A stretch of DNA of 64,000 nt from Arcuatula senhousia (lineage: Eukaryota > Mollusca > Bivalvia > Mytilida > Mytilidae): positions 29,273-93,272 of the forward strand of contig CAXARO010000948.1 of the NCBI GenBank assembly GCA_963971305.1. Reading direction: 5' to 3'. The notes under the pieces are model-generated. The model was not told the DNA's origin and did not search any database. It worked only from the letters and a program-made list of their open reading frames with translations. The position numbers and the translations under genes were made by a program. Shown here in pieces: positions 39,135-47,700 of the stretch (position 1 is its first letter; each line of letters opens with the position of its first letter).

Positions 39135-40166
39135 ACAGAGCTGTCCGTTCATTTAACTAAAATCTTGTCTGCTGTCAAAGAAGGTCAACAAGCATACTGC
39201 GACACTATTTATAATCGTAGTGGAATTAACCATATGTGGATTTTGAAAAACTCAAAAGATTTGTTAGATCATTTTAAATCTAGATCATTTTCTGAGGTTC
39301 ACTCTTTGAAAACGTTCGATTTTTCAACTTTATACACTACCTTGCCACACGAAAAACTAAAATGTCGCCTGAAAAAACTTCTCGAAAAAGCCTTTTCAAA
39401 CTCAAGGAATTTTGTTGTTTTGGGTTATAATTCTACATTCTTTTCCAAAACATCTTTCAAAGATAAAATTTGTTACACACTGGAACAAGTTTGCAGTATG
39501 CTTGATTTCCTCATTGACAACATATTTGTCACCTTCGGAGGAGAGATTTTTCAACAACAAATCGGCATTCCAATGGGCACAAACTGTGCTCCTCTCCTCG
39601 CCGATTTGTTTTTATACTCTTACGAGACTGAATTTCTTCAGGGACTCGTAAAGAACAAGAAGATGAAAGAGGCAAGGTCATTTAATCTTACATTCAGATA
39701 TATTGATGATGTCCTTTCTAGCAATAACACTTCATTTGGTAGTTGGATTCCTTCAATATATCCTCCGGAATTGGAGATTAAAGAGACCACCGAATCTAAT
39801 TGCTTCACGTCTTTCTTGGATTTGCACCTCGAATTTGACTCAGGTGGTCATCTCAGTACAAAAATTTACGATAAACGAGACGATTTTAATTTTCAAATTA
39901 TTAATTTTCCTAATCTACAGAGCAATATACCTACTTCTCCTGCATACGGTGTTTATATTTCTCAACTTATTCGATATGCAAGAGCTTGCACACATTTCAC
40001 AGATTTTTTGATCAGACACCGGTTTCTTCGTGACCGACTTTTGATGCAGGGCTATAAGAAAATACGTCTCATACGATCACTAAAAAAATTCTTTCTTCGT
40101 TGTCGGCCGCTGGTTGGGAGGTTCAAAATTGAGTTAAAAGATATGATAGTTAATTGTTTTAATTAG
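39135..40166 (+). CDS. Penelope-like reverse transcriptase fragment, fused in frame to the LINE RT
   Basis: Residues 183-525 of the open frame starting at 38589. TELSVHLTKIL marks the start of the insert, followed by QAYCDTIYNRSGINHMWILK, KTFDFSTLYTTLPHEKLK (motif A), QIGIPMGTNCAPLLADLFLY (motif B), FRYIDDVLSSNN (motif C, YIDD) and SFLDLHLEF, then a C-terminal part with YGVYISQLIRYARAC before the stop at 40166. The YIDD box and the GIPMGTNCAP motif fit the large Penelope-like RT group common in marine invertebrates and fish; the exact clade is not certain. The N-terminal part and any GIY-YIG endonuclease are missing. There is no stop anywhere across the junction, so a 525-codon frame with two RT cores results. 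That it is expressed is not shown. Confidence 0.75.
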   Translation, partial: TELSVHLTKILSAVKEGQQAYCDTIYNRSGINHMWILKNSKDLLDHFKSRSFSEVHSLKTFDFSTLYTTLPHEKLKCRLKKLLEKAFSNSRNFVVLGYNSTFFSKTSFKDKICYTLEQVCSMLDFLIDNIFVTFGGEIFQQQIGIPMGTNCAPLLADLFLYSYETEFLQGLVKNKKMKEARSFNLTFRYIDDVLSSNNTSFGSWIPSIYPPELEIKETTESNCFTSFLDLHLEFDSGGHLSTKIYDKRDDFNFQIINFPNLQSNIPTSPAYGVYISQLIRYARACTHFTDFLIRHRFLRDRLLMQGYKKIRLIRSLKKFFLRCRPLVGRFKIELKDMIVNCFN

Positions 40167-40450
40167 TGTTTGACTGGTCTGCTGTACTGAGATGATCACC
40201 TCAATATCCCTATTGTGTCTCACAACTATGTTGTGTTCTATGGTCATTACTGGATCCTAAGATCGCAATGGGAGAGGGAGGTTTGGCGCCATAAAACCTG
40301 GTTTAACCCACCATTTCGTTTGAAATGCCTGTACCAAGTCAGGACCATTGCGATCCACCAGTTCTCCGGTATGACTGATTCGTTTTTGTCATTTTCTCTG
40401 GACTATGAGATTGATCATTCAAGTTCGGTAGTTTTGTTATTACCTTTATT
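40167..40450 (+). mobile_element. 3' tail of the Penelope-like insert
   Basis: Non-coding tail with CCCTATTGTGTCTCACAA and GGAGGTTTGGCGCC, ending TACCTTTATT at 40450. GATCGCAATGG (40261-40271) pairs perfectly with CCATTGCGATC (40345-40355), an 11-bp stem. The same tail, about 75-80% alike by eye, lies reversed at 42409-42650, which fixes the 3' end of the family. Confidence 0.75.
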
Positions 40451-41412
40451 AACTATCTTGGTGTTATTTTTACAAAAACGTGTAACTTTGAACAAACTAA
40501 ACAGCACCTTGCGGATAAAGCACGTGTTGCAATGTATGAAATTTTAAAAGTAGGAAGACTATATAAGCTTGATATTAAAACCCAGTTGGACCTTTTTGAT
40601 AGAATGATAAAACCTATTTTGTTATATGGCTGTGAAATCTGGGGATTTGGTAAACATGATATTCTTGAAAGAATACACCTAAAATTTTGTAAAATTTTAC
40701 TGCATTTGAAGTCCTCAACCCCTAGTTATATGGTATATGGAAAGCTAGGCAGATTTCCTATAAGTATAGACATTAATATTAGAATCTGCTCCTATTGGGC
40801 TAGATTATTAAATGGAAAAGAATCAAAACTTTCGTATCTATTGTACAAACTTACACGAAAACTAAACATTAATTTTTGTTGGAACAAAGCTGTCAAAATA
40901 TCTTAGATCGTTCTGGATTTTCCTATATGTGGCAAGATGAACATGTTGATAATATTGAATGGTTTAAGCAAACCCTGAAACAAAGACTGGTTGATCAATT
41001 TAAACAAATTTGGCACACGAACGTAATGGACTCACCAAAAGCGACATGTTACAGAATCTACAAACAGGAATTATTTTTTGAAAATTATTTGACAATTTTG
41101 AATCTAAAAGATGCATTAATTATGTGCAGATTTAGAACAACAAATACTTTCTTACCTATTGAAACGGGAAGATGGAGAAATATAAATCGGGAAAATAGAC
41201 ACTGCAACCTATGTAATGATAATAGCTTAGGAGACGAATTTCATTATATGCTTCAATGTGCGGCAATAGCTGAAGACCGCAAAAATCTGCTACCAAAATA
41301 TTATACAAGAAATATAAATACATTAAAATTTAACAAACTCATGTCAAGTAAAAACAAGTCGCTGCTTCAAAATGTGTCTAAACTTATAAAATGTATAAAT
41401 AAAAAACTGTGA
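40451..41412 (+). pseudogene. Non-LTR retrotransposon ORF2, second part with C-terminal zinc knuckle
   Basis: Continues the LINE broken at 39134: NYLGVIFTKTCNFEQTKQHL directly follows ..VDTF when the insert is skipped. Then come IKPILLYGCEIWGFGKHD (thumb region) and YGKLGRFPISI. A frameshift falls at about 40880-40905 (frame change between NFCWNKAVK and NILDRSGFSYMW). The C-terminal part has ETGRWRNINRENRHC and the knuckle C-x2-C-x9-H-x4-C at 41203-41259 (CNLC ... FHYMLQC). It stops at 41410-41412. The insert and one frameshift are the only clear lesions, so this copy is fairly young. The small open frame at 40215-40547 is a shadow over the junction. Confidence 0.85.
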
Positions 41413-41592
41413 CCTCCTGGCTTTTCTTCTCCCTGTGTGTGTGTTGTTTGTTTGTACTGTATTTGTATATCAGTGTTGTATATAGAGTACATATTTGTTA
41501 TTGTTGTATTTTGTTTAATTTTATTCTGTTATGTTTTTCTCTGTACCAATGTATTGGACTATATGAGAATAAAGATATATATATTCTATAAA
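41413..41592 (+). mobile_element. LINE 3' UTR with AATAAA signal
   Basis: A T-rich, GTGTGTGT-containing UTR follows the stop codon. AATAAA at 41568-41573 and an ATATAT run end the element near 41592. Confidence 0.6.
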
Positions 41593-41772
41593 TAGTACAC
41601 ATTGTTTTTTTGTTTTTTTTTAGTTTTACGCTTGTCAGTCAAAGTATCCCTTACCAGTTTCAAGTAAAGAACTTCTTTATTTTGGCAGCTTATAATGGGA
41701 CCTTTTCCAGTTTCTCAAATTCAAGTTCGAGGCAACCATCCCAGACCTATCTCGTATATTCTAGCAAAAGTC
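41593..41772. other. Short interior spacer, nothing recognised
   Basis: AT-rich sequence between the LINE end and the MITE. Open frames here are short and without motifs. Confidence 0.4.
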
Positions 41773-41884
41773 CAGGCGCGGATTCAGGCGGGGGCGCCAC
41801 CTAAAATGTAAAAAATATGATTTTCGCTCAGCGAATATTTGATACACACGCCTTCTCTAATCGAAAATCCGGGATCCGCGCCTG
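41773..41884. mobile_element. Small MITE with CAGGCGCGGAT ends
   Basis: The 112-bp segment begins CAGGCGCGGAT and ends ATCCGCGCCTG, a perfect 11-bp terminal inverted repeat. A GC-rich stretch (GGCGGGGGCGCCACC) follows the left end. The CAGG...CCTG ends suggest a hAT-like MITE; no clear 8-bp target duplication is seen. Confidence 0.65.
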
Positions 41885-41904
41885 TTTGTTTTCAACATAA
41901 GCAC

Positions 41905-42408
41905 TATTGAAATAATAAATGCTTTTGTTTTCTTATGATTCAAGTCAACAAGCCAATCCATGCGATCAGTCGTGTTATCTTCAAATGTTTTCTAATGATG
42001 AGAAATCATTTCCAGCAATTAAATTGGAGGGAGGTGTCGTCTGCGAACAGTCGTGCGATTATCCCAAATTGTCAATTATATCATTAATATATAATAGAAA
42101 TAATAAAGGACCCAAGGACGGAACCCGCTGTTACTGTACCAAAGGATTTAGGGCAACAAACTGTTTCCTATTTGTTATATAATCTTTTATCCAGTCCAAC
42201 ACAGAACCAGATATTCCATATGATTTTAGTTTTGCTATTAAACCCGATGCCTTACTCTATCAATGCCTTAGAAAAGTCACCGAAAATTAAGATATTTGAT
42301 AGTTTGTTATCTAAACTATAGCAGAGTGACGCTGGAGATATTCCGATTGGTATGGATAGAGCAGAGAGTTATTTAATATTATTACTATATTACAATATAT
42401 GTATGAAC
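41905..42408 (-). pseudogene. Decayed reverse transcriptase of a second non-LTR retrotransposon, core part
   Basis: On the minus strand, with frameshifts, the RT motifs come in the right order. FGDFSKAL lies near 42285 (motif A region, the usual D-F-S-K-A-F). Then come a segment resembling 'LKSYGISGSVLDWI', RVPSLGPLLFLLYINDIIDN near 42090-42120 (motif B region, with the GVPQGS start damaged) and ARLFADDTSLQF near 42040 (motif C, FADD). Stops and shifts make it dead. The FADD and SLGPLLFLLYIND forms differ from the YADD LINE at 38283, so this is another family (CR1/Jockey-like). The plus-strand frame 41919-42182 is its shadow. Confidence 0.7.
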
Positions 42409-42650
42409 AATAAAGGTAACAACACAATTACCGATCTGGGATGATCAATCTCATATATTTAAGAAAAACAGGCAAAGACATACCAGGGAAATTGAAGAGC
42501 GCAATAGTCCTGACTTGGTACAGACATTTCAAATGAAATGGTGGGTTGAACCAAGTTTTATGGCGCCAAACCTCCCTCTTCCATTGCGATCTAGGGTCTG
42601 GTAACACAAAACACAACAAAATTGTGAGACACAATAGGGATAAAGAGGTT
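42409..42650 (-). mobile_element. Reversed 3' tail of the Penelope-like family
   Basis: Reverse complement of the tail at 40210-40450: it shares TCCCTATTGTGTCTCACAA, GGAGGTTTGGCGCCATAAAA and the terminal TACCTTTATT. No RT coding part remains. It splits the second LINE relic between its YRPISLLSC and FGDFSKAL motifs. The minus-strand frame 42428-42634 is part of this tail and not a gene. Confidence 0.75.
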
Positions 42651-42740
42651 TCAATATTAAAACCTTTTCTTCACAGCTTAACAAAGAAATAGGGCGGTAC
42701 TTAGAAGGATTTGGTTTGTCATCCTTTTAGACAATTGGCA
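42651..42740 (-). pseudogene. Start of the second LINE's RT domain
   Basis: The minus strand reads DDKPNPSKYRPISLLSC, the conserved early RT motif of non-LTR retrotransposons. It belongs with the relic at 41905-42408, from which it is separated by the Penelope-like tail. Confidence 0.6.
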
Positions 42741-42879
42741 CTACTCTGGTTATAGTTTCTACTGATGTGGATATTGACGTTTTTCTTGTGAAAAATTGAG
42801 AGCGTCTCGTTTGATAATGAGAAGTAGTTCCTTGAAATGCACCCATCTCCTTTGAGTATAATAAGCATTTCTTTTGACT

Positions 42880-43401
42880 GTACCACATTCATTCATTTAC
42901 TTACAAGTAGTTTTCTCACTCATAGTGCATTTTCTCCCGCACAACCATTCCTCTCTCTCATCATATTTACGTTTTTTCGTCATATTATCTCCAAACGGCA
43001 AATTTAGACACTTTACTTTTTTCCAAACAGTTTAATTCAACATCTAGTGTAAGTGCACCAATAAAAACAACTACAAATTGACGGAAAGCATCGAAACAAG
43101 ACCCGTTAAATAGTTTTTGTCCAAATTTTCCCACTCCTTCAGCCACGGGAAAATGAAATTAGAACGGATAGTGCTACCACTGACATTCCGATGACTTAAA
43201 GTTATTGTAAAAATCATTTTTACACTGCATGACATTCCCCTTTTTTCGATATACACTACAACCATTTAATAAAACATACTAAATGTGACACACGTACAGT
43301 TTGAAGTGGACGTATTCCCTCTTCTCTCTCATAACCGGAAGTTTTTCTCACGGAATTGTTTTCATAAGAAAATATTATGAGTGAGGAGATGACCAGCCGT
43401 G
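42880..43401 (-). repeat. Right long inverted-repeat arm of inner element
   Basis: Reverse complement of 36647-37160. The minus-strand open frame 43071-43265 (containing IEKRGMSCSVKMIFTITLSH) corresponds to the plus-strand frame in the left arm. Its conservation follows from overall DNA identity and does not by itself show coding. Confidence 0.85.
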
Positions 43402-43406
43402 AGTAT
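43402..43406 (+). repeat. Candidate 5-bp target duplication AGTAT, right
   Basis: Immediately follows CCAGCCGTG, the right end of the inner element, and matches 36642-36646 in the same orientation. Confidence 0.6.
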
Positions 43407-43495
43407 GAGATTGATAGAATAATATCCCTGATACTAACTACTACTATATTATTGTTTTTTTCAAATTTTATTAAAAATTCAAAATAATTTTACAG
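43407..43495. other. AT-rich spacer right of inner element
   Basis: T- and A-rich sequence ending AAAATAATTTTACAG, which could serve as a splice acceptor for the next entry. Confidence 0.35.
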
Positions 43496-43629
43496 GTCTG
43501 CAAGATGATTGAACGTATGTTACTTTATCGGACGCGGTCGAATGCTTATTAGCAGGACCAAGTGAAGATCATTTACAATCGCCAATTGTTAGGACTTATC
43601 TGGTGCAATATACGTTTCTATCCCGGTGA
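43496..43629 (+). pseudogene. Exon-like fragment after an acceptor-like site, product unknown
   Basis: Directly after ATAATTTTACAG the frame gives LQDD, a TGA, TYVT, then LSDAVECLLAGPSEDHLQSP continuing for about 14 residues to TGA (43627-43629). The balanced residues and lower AT content resemble coding sequence with one nonsense codon (TGA in place of a sense codon). The family is not recognised. It may be a captured host exon in the outer element. The evidence is thin. Confidence 0.25.
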
Positions 43630-44411
43630 AAATATTATACCCCGTCATGAAAACAAAGTTGACATGCACATCTTGAGGTGGTAAATCACATGAAATTATA
43701 AAAAAAAAATCATATTATCTGCAGCTATAAAAGTACACAACGCAAACAAAATTATTTGTAAGCTGAAGTGGGTGTACACCTTGAATCTGCACTTGAAAAA
43801 AAGCGATAATTTGATTCTGCACAATTTCAACTGGTGCTTGCTTAAGACATATCGTTCATTTAAGATTTAAGGAATAATATATTGAAAGGCATGAAATCAT
43901 GTAATAGACCAGTGCTTTTAGGATACAGAATATATTTATGGGCATATGATATATATATAAATTGTAAGGCAATTATTATTTTATTACTAAAAATTTCCAC
44001 CTTCTTTCGTTAATAATAAATAAATTTTTATTTATATCAAGTGTCTTATTCATTGATATACATGTAACATTTGAGCTTACATTTTAATGCGGCTCTGTAA
44101 AAGCAGCCCTTATTGCTTAAACATGTATTAATATATGTATTTTCATCTTATTTAGAATGGTAATTTAAACATATTCATTTATCCTGGATTGAGAAACAAG
44201 CCTAATGCTTCTATAAATCCCTTTCCAACATGTTAAAGCCAGGTATTGTGCATTTTTTGTTTAAAAGGAATATTATTGGGAAATATAAATCATCTTAAAA
44301 TTGAAAAAAAAACAAATAACTTATTTTAGTTATTACAGAAAAATCACCATCATTTGTTATTAAACCATAATATCAAGAGTTGTCTGCCCTTACAATCAAT
44401 AACTATAACTA
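43630..44411. other. AT-rich non-coding stretch
   Basis: Very AT-rich with several poly-A runs. No gene, RNA gene or element end is recognised before the right subterminal minisatellite. Confidence 0.6.
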
Positions 44412-44755
44412 GAAACTATGTTGGCAACATTGCCGAACATGGATGTGTTCTGTTTCAATAAATGTTTGTGACAGTAAATGCATAGAGATGTTCATAAAAT
44501 GTTGGCGACGTTGGCGACATTACCGAACAACCCCATGTTCAGTAAATGTTAGCGACGTTGGCGACATTACCGAACGACCCCATGTTCGGTAAATGTTAGC
44601 GACGTTGGCGACGTTACCGAACGACCTCATGTTCGGTAAATGTTAGCGACGATGGCGACATTACCGAACAACCCCATGTTCGGTAATGTTAGCGACGTTG
44701 GCGACGTTACCGAACAGGGGGTGTTCGGAAATGTTGCCGACGTTGGCGGTCTTGA
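44412..44755 (-). repeat. Right subterminal minisatellite, 45-47-bp unit
   Basis: GTTCGGTAAATGTTAGCGAC-type units recur at 44537, 44584, 44631, 44678 and 44723 (spacing 47, 47, 47, 45), with decayed copies from about 44412. Read on the minus strand they align with the left subterminal units (GCGAC..TTACCGAACA..TGTTCG). The reading frame running through here into the satellite (44640-44927) is repeat-derived and not a gene. Confidence 0.9.
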
Positions 44756-44792
44756 TGGCGGGTTGGCGGGTATTTACACAATCCTGTACCAG
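44756..44792 (-). repeat. Outer terminal inverted repeat, right (37 bp, perfect)
   Basis: Starts TGGCGGGTTGGCGGG and ends ATCCTGTACCAG, the exact reverse complement of 29727-29763. Three bases (TAT) separate it from recognisable satellite at 44796. Confidence 0.9.
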
Positions 44793-44795
44793 TAT

Positions 44796-47700
44796 GCCAA
44801 TTTTTTGACGTTTTTTCTAAAACCGAATAAAAAAAATGAAAGATATGGGGATATATTAAAAGGTCATAGGCGCTATGCGCCTATTTTTTGTTGTAATACC
44901 TTGCGCAACATGTCTACTTTTGAATGATACTCTATTTTAAGAAATACTACTTATAGTTTCACCAGAAAACATCATACCGCCCGAATGGAAGAATTTTCTA
45001 GAGCGTCAATTTTATGACGTTTTTCTCGAAAAACAAGTGAAAAACATGTAAGAAAGTTTTTGGTCTCGCGCTATAATAAGCGCTACACGCTCCATTTAGC
45101 GCTTACTTTTTTGCGCAACATGTCTACTTGAAGAACATACTTTGTTTTGCTAAATACTTCTTATAGTTTTAATCTGGTACACAATACCGCACGAACAATA
45201 GATTTTTTCAGGACGCCAATTTTTTGACGTTTTTTCTAAAACCGAATAAAAAAAATGAAAGATATGGGGATATATTAAAAGGTCATAGGCGCTATGCGCC
45301 TATTTTTTGTTGTAATACCTTGCGCAACATGTCTACTTTTGAATGATACTCTATTTTAAGAAATACTACTTATAGTTTCACCAGAAAACATCATACCGCC
45401 CGAATGGAAGAATTTTCTAGAGCGTCAATTTTATGACGTTTTTCTCGAAAAACAAGTGAAAAACATGTAAGAAAGTTTTTGGTCTCGCGCTATAATAAGC
45501 GCTACACGCTCCATTTAGCGCTTACTTTTTTGCGCAACATGTCTACTTGAAGAACATACTTTGTTTTGCTAAATACTTCTTATAGTTTTAATCTGGTACA
45601 CAATACCGCACGAACAATAGATTTTTTCAGGACGCCAATTTTTTGACGTTTTTTCTAAAACCGAATAAAAAAAATGAAAGATATGGGGATATATTAAAAG
45701 GTCATAGGCGCTATGCGCCTATTTTTTGTTGTAATACCTTGCGCAACATGTCTACTTTTGAATGATACTCTATTTTAAGAAATACTACTTATAGTTTCAC
45801 CAGAAAACATCATACCGCCCGAATGGAAGAATTTTCTAGAGCGTCAATTTTATGACGTTTTTCTCGAAAAACAAGTGAAAAACATGTAAGAAAGTTTTTG
45901 GTCTCGCGCTATAATAAGCGCTACACGCTCCATTTAGCGCTTACTTTTTTGCGCAACATGTCTACTTGAAGAACATACTTTGTTTTGCTAAATACTTCTT
46001 ATAGTTTTAATCTGGTACACAATACCGCACGAACAATAGATTTTTTCAGGACGCCAATTTTTTGACGTTTTTTCTAAAACCGAATAAAAAAAATGAAAGA
46101 TATGGGGATATATTAAAAGGTCATAGGCGCTATGCGCCTATTTTTTGTTGTAATACCTTGCGCAACATGTCTACTTTTGAATGATACTCTATTTTAAGAA
46201 ATACTACTTATAGTTTCACCAGAAAACATCATACCGCCCGAATGGAAGAATTTTCTAGAGCGTCAATTTTATGACGTTTTTCTCGAAAAACAAGTGAAAA
46301 ACATGTAAGAAAGTTTTTGGTCTCGCGCTATAATAAGCGCTACACGCTCCATTTAGCGCTTACTTTTTTGCGCAACATGTCTACTTGAAGAACATACTTT
46401 GTTTTGCTAAATACTTCTTATAGTTTTAATCTGGTACACAATACCGCACGAACAATAGATTTTTTCAGGACGCCAATTTTTTGACGTTTTTTCTAAAACC
46501 GAATAAAAAAAATGAAAGATATGGGGATATATTAAAAGGTCATAGGCGCTATGCGCCTATTTTTTGTTGTAATACCTTGCGCAACATGTCTACTTTTGAA
46601 TGATACTCTATTTTAAGAAATACTACTTATAGTTTCACCAGAAAACATCATACCGCCCGAATGGAAGAATTTTCTAGAGCGTCAATTTTATGACGTTTTT
46701 CTCGAAAAACAAGTGAAAATCATGTAAGAAAGTTTTTGGTCTCGCGCTATAATAAGCGCTACACGCTCCATTTAGCGCTTACTTTTTTGCGCAACATGTC
46801 TACTTGAAGAACATACTTTGTTTTGCTAAATACTTCTTATAGTTTTAATCTGGTACACAATACCGCACGAACAATAGATTTTTTCAGGACGCCAATTTTT
46901 TGACGTTTTTTCTAAAACCGAATAAAAAAAATGAAAGATATGGGGATATATTAAAAGGTCATAGGCGCTATGCGCCTATTTTTTGTTGTAATACCTTGCG
47001 CAACATGTCTACTTTTGAATGATACTCTATTTTAAGAAATACTACTTATAGTTTCACCAGAAAACATCATACCGCCCGAATGGAAGAATTTTCTAGAGCG
47101 TCAATTTTATGACGTTTTTCTCGAAAAACAAGTGAAAAACATGTAAGAAAGTTTTTGGTCTCGCGCTATAATAAGCGCTACACGCTCCATTTAGCGCTTA
47201 CTTTTTTGCGCAACATGTCTACTTGAAGAACATACTTTGTTTTGCTAAATACTTCTTATAGTTTTAATCTGGTACACAATACCGCACGAACAATAGATTT
47301 TTTCAGGACGCCAATTTTTTGACGTTTTTTCTAAAACCGAATAAAAAAAATGAAAGATATGGGGATATATTAAAAGGTCATAGGCGCTATGCGCCTATTT
47401 TTTGTTGTAATACCTTGCGCAACATGTCTACTTTTGAATGATACTCTATTTTAAGAAATACTACTTATAGTTTCACCAGAAAACATCATACCGCCCGAAT
47501 GGAAGAATTTTCTAGAGCGTCAATTTTATGACGTTTTTCTCGAAAAACAAGTGAAAAACATGTAAGAAAGTTTTTGGTCTCGCGCTATAATAAGCGCTAC
47601 ACGCTCCATTTAGCGCTTACTTTTTTGCGCAACATGTCTACTTGAAGAACATACTTTGTTTTGCTAAATACTTCTTATAGTTTTAATCTGGTACACAATA

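Larger units (their letters stand above)
36647..43401. mobile_element. Inner 6.8-kb element with ~515-bp terminal inverted repeats
   Basis: The ends are CACGGCTGG...CCAGCCGTG. The two arms (36647-37160 and 42880-43401) are reverse complements at roughly 90-96% identity, and AGTAT flanks both sides. This is the structure of a DNA transposon with long terminal inverted repeats. A CAC start with 5-bp duplication is seen in Transib/RAG-like elements, but no transposase motif is visible and the heptamer does not match, so the superfamily stays open. Its interior holds a plus-strand LINE, Penelope-like pieces, LINE relics and a MITE. Either it never had its own gene or the gene was replaced. Confidence 0.65.
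29727..44792. mobile_element. Outer 15-kb element bounded by inverted repeats made of tandem repeats
   Basis: The two ends carry a perfect 37-bp inverted repeat starting CTGGTACAGGATTGTG (29727-29763 and 44756-44792). Inside each end lies the same minisatellite of about 46 bp in opposite orientation (29764-30231; 44412-44755). The element interrupts the satellite array. Long inverted ends built of tandem repeats are known for foldback and Galileo-like DNA transposons; assignment to either is not possible because no transposase is seen. Its contents are other transposons, minisatellites and exon-like pieces. Left of it is an extra 176-bp fragment, so the exact target duplication is unclear. 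Confidence 0.6.

Noticed and set aside
40140..40450. Hammerhead ribozyme in the Penelope-like tail
   Set aside because: Some Penelope-like elements carry one, but I found no CTGANGA plus GAAA core in this tail; only an 11-bp hairpin is present.
41919..42182. Cysteine-containing 87-codon plus-strand gene
   Set aside because: The opposite strand carries ordered reverse transcriptase motifs (FADD and others), so this frame is its antisense shadow.
44640..44927. 95-codon plus-strand frame
   Set aside because: It runs through the 46-bp minisatellite, the outer inverted repeat and satellite, so it is a chance frame in repeats.
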